From: Clostridia bacterium
Lineage (GTDB): Bacteria > Bacillota > Clostridia > TANB77 > CAG-508
NCBI GenBank assembly: GCA_022791735.1
Contig: JAAVZQ010000039.1
Coordinates: 1-5,289, forward strand
Length of the DNA stretch: 5,289 nt
Reading direction: 5' to 3'
Below the pieces are notes generated by a model, which saw only the letters and a list, made by a program, of their open reading frames with translations, did not search any database and was not told the origin of the DNA. Position numbers and translations under genes: made by a program. Below, piece after piece: positions 1 to 5,216 of the stretch. Numbering within the stretch: position 1 is the stretch's first letter; each line of letters starts with the position of its first letter.

Positions 1-61
1 GTGGTAGAGCACTTGACTTTTAATCAAGTTGTCCCGCGTTCGAGTCGCGGATAGCTCACCA
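1..61 (+). tRNA. tRNA-Lys (UUU), 5' end outside the window
   Basis: The last 61 bases of a tRNA gene. The anticodon arm has a CTTGA/TCAAG stem around the loop CTTTTAA, giving anticodon TTT (lysine). The T arm is CCGCG/CGCGG around TTCGAGT. The 3' acceptor strand ATAGCTC is followed by discriminator A and an encoded CCA ending at 61. The 5' acceptor strand and the start of the D arm lie before base 1. It is the first of three tandem tRNAs, two bases before the next. Confidence 0.95.
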
Positions 62-63
62 AT

Positions 64-138
64 GGCCCGTTGGTCAAGCGGTTAAGACATCGCCCTTTCA
101 CGGCGGAGACATGGGTTCGATTCCCGTACGGGTCACCA
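64..138 (+). tRNA. tRNA-Glu (UUC)
   Basis: A complete 75-base tRNA with encoded CCA. The acceptor strand GGCCCGT pairs with ACGGGTC, with one G-T pair, followed by discriminator A and CCA. The anticodon loop CTTTCAC gives anticodon TTC (glutamate), and the T loop is TTCGATT. It lies two bases after tRNA-Lys and five before tRNA-Thr, so all three are probably processed from one transcript. Confidence 0.97.
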
Positions 139-143
139 ATAGT

Positions 144-219
144 GCCAATTTAGCTCAGTTGGTAGAGCAACGCACTTGTAATGCGTAGGTCACCCGTTCG
201 AATCGGGTAATTGGCTCCA
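144..219 (+). tRNA. tRNA-Thr (UGU)
   Basis: A complete 76-base tRNA. Acceptor GCCAATT pairs perfectly with AATTGGC, followed by discriminator T and an encoded CCA. The anticodon stem CGCA/TGCG encloses CTTGTAA, giving anticodon TGT (threonine). The T arm is ACCCG/CGGGT around TTCGAAT. It is the last tRNA of the cluster, directly before an intrinsic terminator. Confidence 0.97.
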
Positions 220-226
220 TCTAAAG

Positions 227-266
227 GTCGAGAGTTTTGATGTGACATCTTAATTCTCGGCTTTTT
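227..266 (+). terminator. Intrinsic terminator of the tRNA cluster
   Basis: A 10-bp stem (227-236 with 252-261, including two G-T pairs) carries an inner 4-bp stem (239-242 with 246-249) above a TT/TT internal loop, and is followed by TTTTT at 262-266. It sits 8 bases after tRNA-Thr and 24 bases before the next start codon. I see no promoter between it and that gene, so some read-through may feed the downstream operon. Confidence 0.85.
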
Positions 267-289
267 CATTTATTCAAAAGGAGGTCTAT

Positions 290-862
290 ATGAGTAAAAT
301 AACAGAGGACATTAGGAGAGAAGTATTAACAAGATGTGAAAAATCAAAACAGGATATGGGATTTGATATTTGGGATGAACATATAAAATATGTAGTAGAG
401 AATGCTATAAGTTTAGCAAAAGAATATGGAGCAGATGTTGAAATAGTAGAATTAGGAGCATTATTACATGATATTGCAAAGCCATCAAAATATGGACCAG
501 CTGAAGAGCATCATATTTATGGAGCAGAAATTGCAGAGCAATTATTGACAGAGTTAAACTATCCTAAGGATAAAATTGAACAAGTTAAGAATTGTGTATT
601 AAATCATAGAGGAAGCGTCAATAGGCCAAAAGATACTATAGAAGAACAATGTGTAGCAGATGCAGATGTAATAGCACATTTTGATTGTATACCAATGCTA
701 TTTTCTAAAGCTTATGGAAAATTGGATTTGTCAATTTCTGATGGAAAAGAATGGGTAAGACAAAAATTAGAACGTGATTATAATAAATTAAGTGAACGAA
801 CAAGGACAAAATTACAAGACAGATATAATAATATTGTAAATGTACTATTTATAGATAAGTAA
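290..862 (+). CDS. HD-domain metal-dependent phosphohydrolase
   Basis: A 190-residue soluble protein of the HD superfamily. These proteins use a His/Asp metal centre to hydrolyse phosphomonoesters or phosphodiesters, often of nucleotides. Visible metal-site residues in family order are His31 (WDEH), the doublet His60-Asp61 (LLHDIAK), His75 in HHIYGAE, His106 (LNHRG) and Asp124/Asp126 (VADADVIAHFD). Together they indicate an intact five- or six-ligand site. There is no signal peptide or membrane segment, so it is cytoplasmic. The start is set by an AAAAGGAGG site at 276-284, five bases before ATG. The length fits stand-alone HD proteins of the uncharacterised YedJ/YpgQ-like kind. The substrate cannot be deduced. 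The reductase gene starts 27 bases after the stop and both probably share a transcript. No own promoter is evident after the tRNA terminator. The fold assignment is firm and the specific function open. Confidence 0.88.
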   Translation: MSKITEDIRREVLTRCEKSKQDMGFDIWDEHIKYVVENAISLAKEYGADVEIVELGALLHDIAKPSKYGPAEEHHIYGAEIAEQLLTELNYPKDKIEQVKNCVLNHRGSVNRPKDTIEEQCVADADVIAHFDCIPMLFSKAYGKLDLSISDGKEWVRQKLERDYNKLSERTRTKLQDRYNNIVNVLFIDK

Positions 863-889
863 AGAGTTTATACTAAAAAGGAGAAAAGT

Positions 890-1619
890 ATGCAAAAAGT
901 AGCAATAGTTACAGGTGCGTCTCGTGGCATAGGGAGAGCGTGTGTGAAAAAATTAGCAATAGAAGGAATAAAAGTAATTGCAAATTATAATAAGTCACAA
1001 AAACAAGCAGAGGAACTAAAGGAAGAATTAGAAAAACAAGGGATAGAAATAGACTTATATAAAGCAGATGTAAGTAAGAGAGAAGAAGTAAAAGACATGA
1101 TAAACTATGTATTAGACAAGTATAAAAAAATAGATATACTTATAAATAATGCACGGAATATCACAAATTAAGCTATTTACAGACTTAACAGATGAAGATA
1201 TAAATAATATGATAGATATAAATTTAAAATCTGTATTCTATGTAACACAAGAAGGTGTAAAGAACATGATACAAAACAAAGAGGGATGTATTATTAACAT
1301 GTCATCTATTTGGGGAATTACAGGAGGCTCATGCGAAGTGCATTATTCAGCTACAAAAGCTGGAATTATAGGTATGACAAAAGCATTAGCAAAAGAACTG
1401 GGACCATCAAATATAAGAGTGAATGCTATTGCACCAGGATTAATAATGACAGATATGAATAAAGAATTAAGTAAAGAAGAAATAAAAGATGTAGAAGCTG
1501 AAATACCACTTATGAAAATAGGTATGCCAGAGGATATAGCAGATTGTGTATACATGTTAATTAAGAATGAATACATAACAGGTGAAGTTATAAAAATAGA
1601 TGGAGGCTGGATAGCTTAA
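890..1619 (+). CDS. ymfI: SDR-family reductase, probably EF-P 5-aminopentanone reductase (YmfI-like), split by a +1 frameshift at CGG
   Basis: An NADPH-dependent short-chain dehydrogenase/reductase. Skipping C1154 gives one continuous 242-residue protein, the normal size. It has the Rossmann motif TGASRGIG (residues 8-15), the NNAG motif at 86-89, the catalytic tetrad Asn111, Ser139, Tyr152 and Lys156, an APG segment and a C-terminal IDGGW. As written, frame one stops at 1171 after 93 residues, and a second frame resumes at exactly the next expected residue. The conserved Gly89 is read from GGA after the in-frame CGG at 1154-1156. From memory, GISQ..LFTD and SSIWG followed by SCEVHYSA resemble the Bacillota YmfI group, which reduces the 5-aminopentanone modification of elongation factor P, more than ordinary FabG (fatty-acid elongation). 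FabG remains the alternative. The start has GGAG six bases before ATG. It lies 27 bases after the HD gene and ends at a terminator. The break could be a sequencing error, a true pseudogene or recoding. Confidence 0.8.
1154..1156 (+). other. CGG frameshift site 1 (GCA-CGG-AAT) in the SDR gene
   Basis: In the zero frame the message reads GCA CGG AAT ATC and reaches TAA after two further codons. Dropping the C gives GCA GGA ATA TCA (Ala-Gly-Ile-Ser), which is exactly the invariant SDR NNAG segment. The extra base is not in a homopolymer. The same CGGAAT sequence in the same codon phase occurs at the two other frameshifts of this window. Confidence 0.8.
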
Positions 1620-1662
1620 AATATGATAGATAAATTCTTTTATGACTGTTAATAAAAATAAG

Positions 1663-1690
1663 AAAATCGCTTGACTTCAAGCGATTTTTT
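1663..1690. terminator. Bidirectional intrinsic terminator between convergent genes
   Basis: A perfect 11-bp stem (AAAATCGCTTG at 1663-1673 with 1678-1688) closes an ACTT loop and runs into T's on the plus strand up to 1690. The A-rich left flank provides a U-tract on the minus strand. It starts 44 bases after the SDR stop and ends 3 bases before the stop of the minus-strand CBM gene, so it can terminate both. Confidence 0.92.
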
Positions 1691-1693
1691 ATA

Positions 1694-2158
1694 TTAATCA
1701 TCATTATTAATTTTACGTTTATAATTTCCAGATATAATTTTTGGTAAGTATGTAATTACTTTATATATAGCAAGTCTAATTTTTTTACTCCAAATATAGG
1801 CTTTTCTTAATCTTGGTCTCGCATCTAATGCACCTTCATCTTGTAAAATTAGAGCTGTACCGATTTCCTCAATTGCAAAAGAATAATTTTGACCATTATT
1901 ATTATCCCAAGCATCTTTTCCATCATTAAAACAGAAATTAAAACAATCCGAATCGTCCAAAGTTATTTCTGCTTGGAAACCAAGTTCAGTTTTTTCCATT
2001 TTTACATCTGAAATACCTTCCCAGTTTATTCCGAAACCGTAATGAATAAATACTTCTTCAGCATTTTGTTGGAATAATTTTCCAGTATATGAAATTTTAA
2101 CTGTTGTGTTAGCAACAAGTTTGTCAGTATTAAAAAATATATTTTTAGTTAATTCCAT
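1694..2158 (-). CDS. Stand-alone CBM25/CBM53-like carbohydrate-binding-module protein
   Basis: A 154-residue protein whose first two thirds (about residues 17-97) look like a family 25/53 starch-binding module. It has a Val-Lys-Ile-Ser-Tyr-Thr-Gly strand, then VFIHYGFGINW (37-46), GFQAEITL (60-67), FNFCFNDG (73-80) and WDNNNGQNYSF (84-94). The Trp, His, Tyr and DNN residues are of the kind that contact alpha-glucans in this family. The remainder (about 110-154) is a basic segment rich in Arg, Lys and aromatics, with no catalytic domain. There is no signal peptide, so it probably works inside the cell, perhaps on glycogen or as a targeting or regulatory adaptor; this is inference. AGGAG lies six bases before ATG and a strong promoter upstream indicates a single-gene unit. 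The gene contains CGGAATA, but there the CGG is out of phase (TTC GGA ATA) and the reading frame is intact. Confidence 0.72.
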   Translation of the reverse strand: MELTKNIFFNTDKLVANTTVKISYTGKLFQQNAEEVFIHYGFGINWEGISDVKMEKTELGFQAEITLDDSDCFNFCFNDGKDAWDNNNGQNYSFAIEEIGTALILQDEGALDARPRLRKAYIWSKKIRLAIYKVITYLPKIISGNYKRKINNDD

Positions 2159-2193
2159 TATAATCTCCTATTATTTTATCTTTTGATGTTTAT

Positions 2194-2222
2194 ATTATAA
2201 TATTAAATAAAATATTATTCAA
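2194..2222 (-). promoter_or_regulatory. Sigma-A promoter of the CBM gene
   Basis: On the minus strand, TTGAAT (2222-2217) and TATAAT (2199-2194) are separated by exactly 17 bases. The -10 box lies about 35 bases before the ATG at 2158. The -35 box is only about 18 bases from the stop codon of the upstream repressor gene, so this promoter fills nearly the whole intergenic gap. Confidence 0.8.
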
Positions 2223-2239
2223 GCTTTTTTTACAAAAAA

Positions 2240-2813
2240 CTATTTATTTTTATAAACTTTTCCAATTATACAAAAATCATCTTCATCAGTAACCTTTATT
2301 TCTTCTACACTTTTATTGTCTGCTTTCAAAGTGATAGAGCCTTTTTTAGCCATGAACTTTCTTATCAAAATGTCATCATTAAGTTTGAACATACCATATT
2401 CTTTTGATGAAAGTGGAGTATTTAATTCGACAAAAACATAAGCATTTTTTTCAAATGTAGGCTCCATAGAATTATCAGGCATCTTTACAGCAATTGCTGC
2501 ACTTGGAACTTTTGCAGGACAATCAATAAAACTATCTATCTTATCAACAGCTAAAATTTTGTTATAAGAAAGACAATTAATAGCATTATATGAAGATTGT
2601 TCTTCAGTTATTTCTTTATCATAAGTAAACATAAGTGGTTGATAAGGAATTCCGAATAGCTTTACAAATCACCTTTAAAGCCTTGTGACTTGGGTTTCTT
2701 TCTCCTTTTTCAATATGAGTTAAATGACCGATGTTAATATCAGTTACTTTAGCAAGGTCTGTCTTAGTCATACCTTTGTCTTTTCTCGCTTTTGCAAGCA
2801 TATTGCCTATCAT
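2240..2813 (-). CDS. XRE-type HTH repressor with S24/LexA-like C-terminal domain, split by a +1 frameshift at CGG
   Basis: Removing the base at 2654 (C on the coding strand) joins two frames into one 190-residue protein. Residues 1-60 form a Cro/C1-type DNA-binding domain (KDKGMTKTDLAKVT, then GHLTHIEKGERNPS, then KAIGIPYQPL). Residues about 85-187 form an S24/LexA-like domain with DNSMEPTF (Ser115 as candidate nucleophile) and a later TLKADNK strand. At the usual catalytic-lysine region the sequence is ILIRKF (Arg151-Lys152), so the Lys is shifted or replaced. I see no Ala-Gly autocleavage site, so self-cleavage is doubtful. As written, frame one ends after 64 residues. The natural protein would be a phage- or stress-type repressor, or a stand-alone regulator. 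The start has GAGG nine bases before ATG and its own promoter. It may regulate itself or the adjacent divergent and downstream genes; this is inference. Confidence 0.82.
2652..2654 (-). other. CGG frameshift site 2 (ATT-CGG-AAT) in the repressor gene
   Basis: On the coding strand the zero frame reads GCT ATT CGG AAT TCC and stops at TGA about ten codons later. Dropping the C gives GCT ATT GGA ATT CCT (Ala-Ile-Gly-Ile-Pro), the expected Gly-Ile turn after the last helix of an XRE domain, and opens the whole S24 domain. CGG is in phase at codon 54. This is the only one of the three sites on the minus strand. Confidence 0.8.
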
Positions 2814-2846
2814 AAAAAATTACCTCTTTCTATATAATTTGATATT

Positions 2847-2875
2847 ATTATACAAAATAAAACAAGTTTTGTCTA
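2847..2875 (-). promoter_or_regulatory. Promoter of the XRE-S24 repressor, with a possible operator in the spacer
   Basis: On the minus strand, TAGACA (2875-2870) and TATAAT (2852-2847) are 17 bases apart, and the -10 lies about 33 bases before the ATG at 2813. An inverted repeat, ACAAAA (2852-2857) and TTTTGT (2867-2872) with nine bases between, spans the spacer and overlaps both boxes. It is a candidate autoregulatory operator, but AT-rich sequence makes chance dyads common. Confidence 0.68.
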
Positions 2876-2914
2876 GCAGTAAATATAAAAAAGTGAAATT
2901 TGTTTGCTTTTTTA

Positions 2915-3024
2915 GTTACAATTCACAGCTTTGGGTATCGTTTGTCCTGCCACGGATAATTATTAATAGAACTATCCTGTGTGGACTTCAAGTTTATTAA
3001 GCTGTGAATTGTAACGATTTTTTT
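2915..3024 (+). repeat. 101-base inverted-repeat element with 17-bp perfect terminal stem and T7 tail (sRNA, terminator or MITE candidate)
   Basis: GTTACAATTCACAGCTT at 2915-2931 is the exact reverse complement of 2999-3015. The 67 bases between can fold further: GTCC 2944-2947 with GGAC 2983-2986, CAC 2951-2953 with GTG 2979-2981, and GGATA 2954-2958 with TATCC 2973-2977. Seven T follow at 3018-3024, as in a terminator read on the plus strand. It lies between divergent promoters, and its core is less AT-rich than its flanks. It could be a small structured RNA ending in its own terminator, or a small transposon-derived MITE. I find no clear target-site duplication and no clear plus-strand promoter in front of it. 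No known RNA family is recognised. Confidence 0.75.
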
Positions 3025-3124
3025 ACTGTTTTATCTACTTACGTTTTAAGCAAGAGAAAAAATGCTATTAAAAACCAGACTAAGCAAAGATATTTAATTA
3101 TATTGTAAATTAAGAAATATAATA

Positions 3125-3153
3125 TTGTAAAGCAGAACACTTTGTGATAATAT
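3125..3153 (+). promoter_or_regulatory. Extended -10 promoter of the VanW/G5 gene
   Basis: TTGTAA (3125-3130) and TAATAT (3148-3153) are 17 bases apart, with TGA directly before the -10 giving an extended -10. Transcription would begin near 3160. That is downstream of the upstream-most in-frame ATG (3144) and supports the later start at 3198. The -35 is not consensus, so strength is uncertain. Confidence 0.55.
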
Positions 3154-3197
3154 TAAATTATACGAATAGATTAGTAAAAATAAGAATGGAGAAAAAC

Positions 3198-4775
3198 ATG
3201 AGAAGAAGAGAAAAAAGAAAATTTGCATGGATAATAAAATTGCTTATAATACTATTTTGCTTATTAATGTTTTCTACAATATTTGCACTAATTACATCAA
3301 TGAATTCGAACATTATAAGTAATGTGAAGATTAATAACATACAAGTTTCAGGACTAGACAGAATGCAAACAGAAAAGAAATTTGAAAGTATAATAAACAA
3401 GATAATGGATGAAGAAATCACATTAAAACATGGAGAAAATGAGAAGAAATTTACTTTAAAACAAATGGAATTAGAAACAAATATAAATGATAAAATATAT
3501 GAAGCATGTACAATAGGTAGAAGTAGTAATATATTTGAAAATAATTTTAAAGTTGTTCAAACTATGATAAATGGCGAAAACTTAGATATAGATTTTAAAT
3601 ATAATGAAGAAATAATGCAAAGTATTTTTAGTAATCTAGATACAGAATGGGAAGGTAAATTTGTAGACAACACATACTATATAGATGGAGAAAATCTAGT
3701 TATAGTTAGAGGAAAAAAGGGAATTGTCTTAGACGAAGAAGGAATTAGAAATGCTATTGATAAGCTGGCCAGAGATAAAATAGAAGGAAAAGAAATAAAT
3801 GAAATAGATATACCAATTATGGAAAAAGAGCCAGAAAGTATTGATATAGAAAAAATAGAAAAAGATATATTTAAAGAGCCTAAAAATGCTTCTTATGATA
3901 AAGCAAGAGGAGAACTAACAATACATTCAAATGGTATAGAACTTGGAATTGAACTAGAAGAAGCAAAAAAAATAGTACAAGAAGAAAAAGAAGAATATAT
4001 CATACCACTTCAAATAACAATGCCACAAGTAACAACAGATATGCTTGGAGAAGATGCTTTCCCTAATGTTCTTGGGAAATTTTCTACAAGATATGATGCA
4101 AGTAATAAAAATAGAGCGACTAATATAGAACTTGCATCAGAAGCAATAAATGGCAAAGTATTTGCACCAGGCGAAAGGTTTTCATTTAATAGTGTTGTTG
4201 GACCAACACCAGCTTCAAAAGGATATTTACCAGCAGGAGCATATTCAGCAGGAGAACTTGTACAAAGTTATGGTGGAGGAGTGTGCCAAGTATCAAGCAC
4301 GTTGTATAATGCAGTACTACTTTCAAACTTAAAAATAGTAGAAAGATATAATCACTCATCAGTAGTATCATATGTAGATCCAGGAAGAGATGCAACAATA
4401 TCATATGGTTCAAGAGATTTCAAATTTGAAAATTCAAGAAAATATGGGATAAAAATAATGGCAAAAGCAAGCAATGGAATATTAGATATGGAAATTAGAG
4501 GAATTTTTGAGGACGAAGAATACGAAATAGAAATCTCAAGCAAAAAAACAGACACTGTCCCATGCAAAACAAAATATGTATATGATAGTACATTAGGAGA
4601 AAATGAAGAAGTTGTAGAATCTGGGGGAGCAAATGGAGCAAAAAGTATTGCATATATAACAAAAAAGAAAAATGGAAAAGAAATATCAAAAGAAGTATTA
4701 TCAGAAGATAGTTATAATCCAATGAGCAAAATAGTAAAGACAGGAAATAGAAGCAAGGCTGGAAAAGAGTTGTAA
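3198..4775 (+). CDS. Membrane-anchored VanW-family protein with PG-binding-like region and G5 domain
   Basis: A 525-residue cell-surface protein. A short basic N-terminus (MRRREKRKF) and one membrane helix (about 9-33) anchor it with the rest outside. Residues about 45-290 are charged and resemble the putative peptidoglycan-binding repeats of YoaR-type VanW proteins. A VanW domain spans about 292-442 (FSTRYDASNKNRATNIELA, then FAPGERFSFN, then YGGGVCQVSSTLYNA around Cys363, then VDPGRDATISYG). A G5-like domain follows at about 460-518 (VVESG, then NGKEISKEVLSEDSY). VanW proteins occur in some vancomycin-resistance clusters and widely in Bacillota without resistance genes. Their activity is poorly defined, and a role in cell-wall binding or remodelling is the usual inference. 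The start is ATG 3198, because GGAG (3188-3191) lies six bases upstream. The in-frame ATGs at 3144 and 3186 have no such site and would add a non-membrane extension. The frame is intact and has no CGG codon. A small membrane protein gene follows within 20 bases. Confidence 0.9.
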   Translation: MRRREKRKFAWIIKLLIILFCLLMFSTIFALITSMNSNIISNVKINNIQVSGLDRMQTEKKFESIINKIMDEEITLKHGENEKKFTLKQMELETNINDKIYEACTIGRSSNIFENNFKVVQTMINGENLDIDFKYNEEIMQSIFSNLDTEWEGKFVDNTYYIDGENLVIVRGKKGIVLDEEGIRNAIDKLARDKIEGKEINEIDIPIMEKEPESIDIEKIEKDIFKEPKNASYDKARGELTIHSNGIELGIELEEAKKIVQEEKEEYIIPLQITMPQVTTDMLGEDAFPNVLGKFSTRYDASNKNRATNIELASEAINGKVFAPGERFSFNSVVGPTPASKGYLPAGAYSAGELVQSYGGGVCQVSSTLYNAVLLSNLKIVERYNHSSVVSYVDPGRDATISYGSRDFKFENSRKYGIKIMAKASNGILDMEIRGIFEDEEYEIEISSKKTDTVPCKTKYVYDSTLGENEEVVESGGANGAKSIAYITKKKNGKEISKEVLSEDSYNPMSKIVKTGNRSKAGKEL

Positions 4776-4792
4776 ATTAGAAAGGAAGCAAT

Positions 4793-5204
4793 ATAAATGT
4801 AAAAGGATGGAAGAAAATTGTTGGAATAATTACACTTCCAAGTATATCAGCAATACTTGGTGGATACGTATTTAAGACAGCGTCAGTTTATATGGTATAT
4901 ATGATACCTGCTATATGGGTTGGAAATTTTGCACTTGTATATTTATACAAATTATTAATGTTAAACAGGAATATAAGCTATTTTATATCTGGAATTATAG
5001 CAATATTTATAAAAGTTCGGAATAATATTTGCAAGTTTTAATATACTAAATTTATTTGGCGTATTTAACCCAAAAGTAGTGCAAAACCTACAAAATGCAA
5101 TGGGAATGACACAGTTAATAACAGCGAGTATTGGAATGATTATTACATATACTGTATATATTACAAATAAAAGTATTGACAAAACAGCTAAAAAGGTATT
5201 ATAA
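4793..5204 (+). CDS. Small polytopic membrane protein, split by a +1 frameshift at CGG; apparent ATA start
   Basis: Reading from about 4793 and skipping C5018 gives one continuous frame of about 136 residues ending at TAA 5202-5204. It begins (after the start) Asn-Val-Lys-Gly-Trp-Lys-Lys, followed by four probable membrane helices: IVGIITLPSISAILGGYVF, MVYMIPAIWVGNFALVYLY, ISGIIAIFIKVGIIFASF and MTQLITASIGMIITYTVYI. A charged tail (NKSIDKTAKKVL) ends it. As written, the first part stops at 5039-5041. No ATG, GTG or TTG is in frame near the ribosome binding site. ATA at 4793 sits six bases after AAAGGA (4781-4786), the spacing used by several other genes here. The nearby ATG 4797 is followed directly by TAA in another frame. 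The gene lies 17 bases after the VanW gene, probably in the same operon. I do not recognise a family, and a transporter-like or envelope role is only a guess. Confidence 0.68.
5018..5020 (+). other. CGG frameshift site 3 (GTT-CGG-AAT) in the small membrane protein gene
   Basis: The zero frame reads AAA GTT CGG AAT AAT and stops at TAA 5039-5041. Dropping the C gives AAA GTT GGA ATA ATA (Lys-Val-Gly-Ile-Ile), which continues the third membrane helix and opens the frame to 5204. The phase and sequence (CGG followed by AAT) match the sites at 1154 and 2654. Confidence 0.75.
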
Positions 5205-5205
5205 T
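5176..5205 (+). promoter_or_regulatory. Consensus sigma-A promoter of tRNA-Lys (CUU), inside the preceding gene
   Basis: Perfect TTGACA (5176-5181) and perfect TATAAT (5200-5205) are 18 bases apart. The whole promoter lies within the last codons of the membrane protein gene, whose TAA stop (5202-5204) is part of the -10 box. Transcription would start near 5212, only about five bases before the tRNA at 5217. Confidence 0.85.
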
Positions 5206-5216
5206 AACAAAAGAAC

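Noticed and set aside
890..1619. Two separate genes (93-residue NAD-binding protein and 156-residue reductase) instead of one split SDR
   Set aside because: The second frame resumes at the next expected residue, and its apparent ATG (1149) merely overlaps the NNAG codons. It has no ribosome binding site, and neither half would make a complete SDR.
2223..2239. Terminator for the repressor gene
   Set aside because: The T-rich and A-rich runs could only form an AT-only hairpin with a two-base loop, which is too weak to call.
2240..2813. Independent small HTH protein and independent S24 protein
   Set aside because: The two frames overlap with no ribosome binding site for the second. Skipping one C joins them into a standard-size XRE-S24 protein with the expected linker. 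A short HTH product from non-shifted ribosomes remains possible.
2731..3000. Plus-strand open frame of 89 codons
   Set aside because: It is antisense to the HTH gene, runs through its promoter and into the inverted-repeat element, lacks a ribosome binding site and has no recognisable protein features.
3144..3197. Earlier start of the VanW/G5 protein at ATG 3144
   Set aside because: The predicted promoter -10 (3148-3153) lies inside this extension. GGAG at 3188-3191 is correctly spaced only for ATG 3198.
4186..4722. Minus-strand and alternate-frame open frames inside the VanW gene
   Set aside because: These are low-complexity shadows of the AT-rich coding sequence, with no initiation signals and no protein motifs.
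1154..5020. Ordinary homopolymer sequencing errors as the cause of the three frameshifts
   Set aside because: None of the three extra bases is in a homopolymer, and all share CGGAAT and codon phase. A motif-specific or modification-linked base-calling artefact is not excluded and is listed as the main rival explanation.
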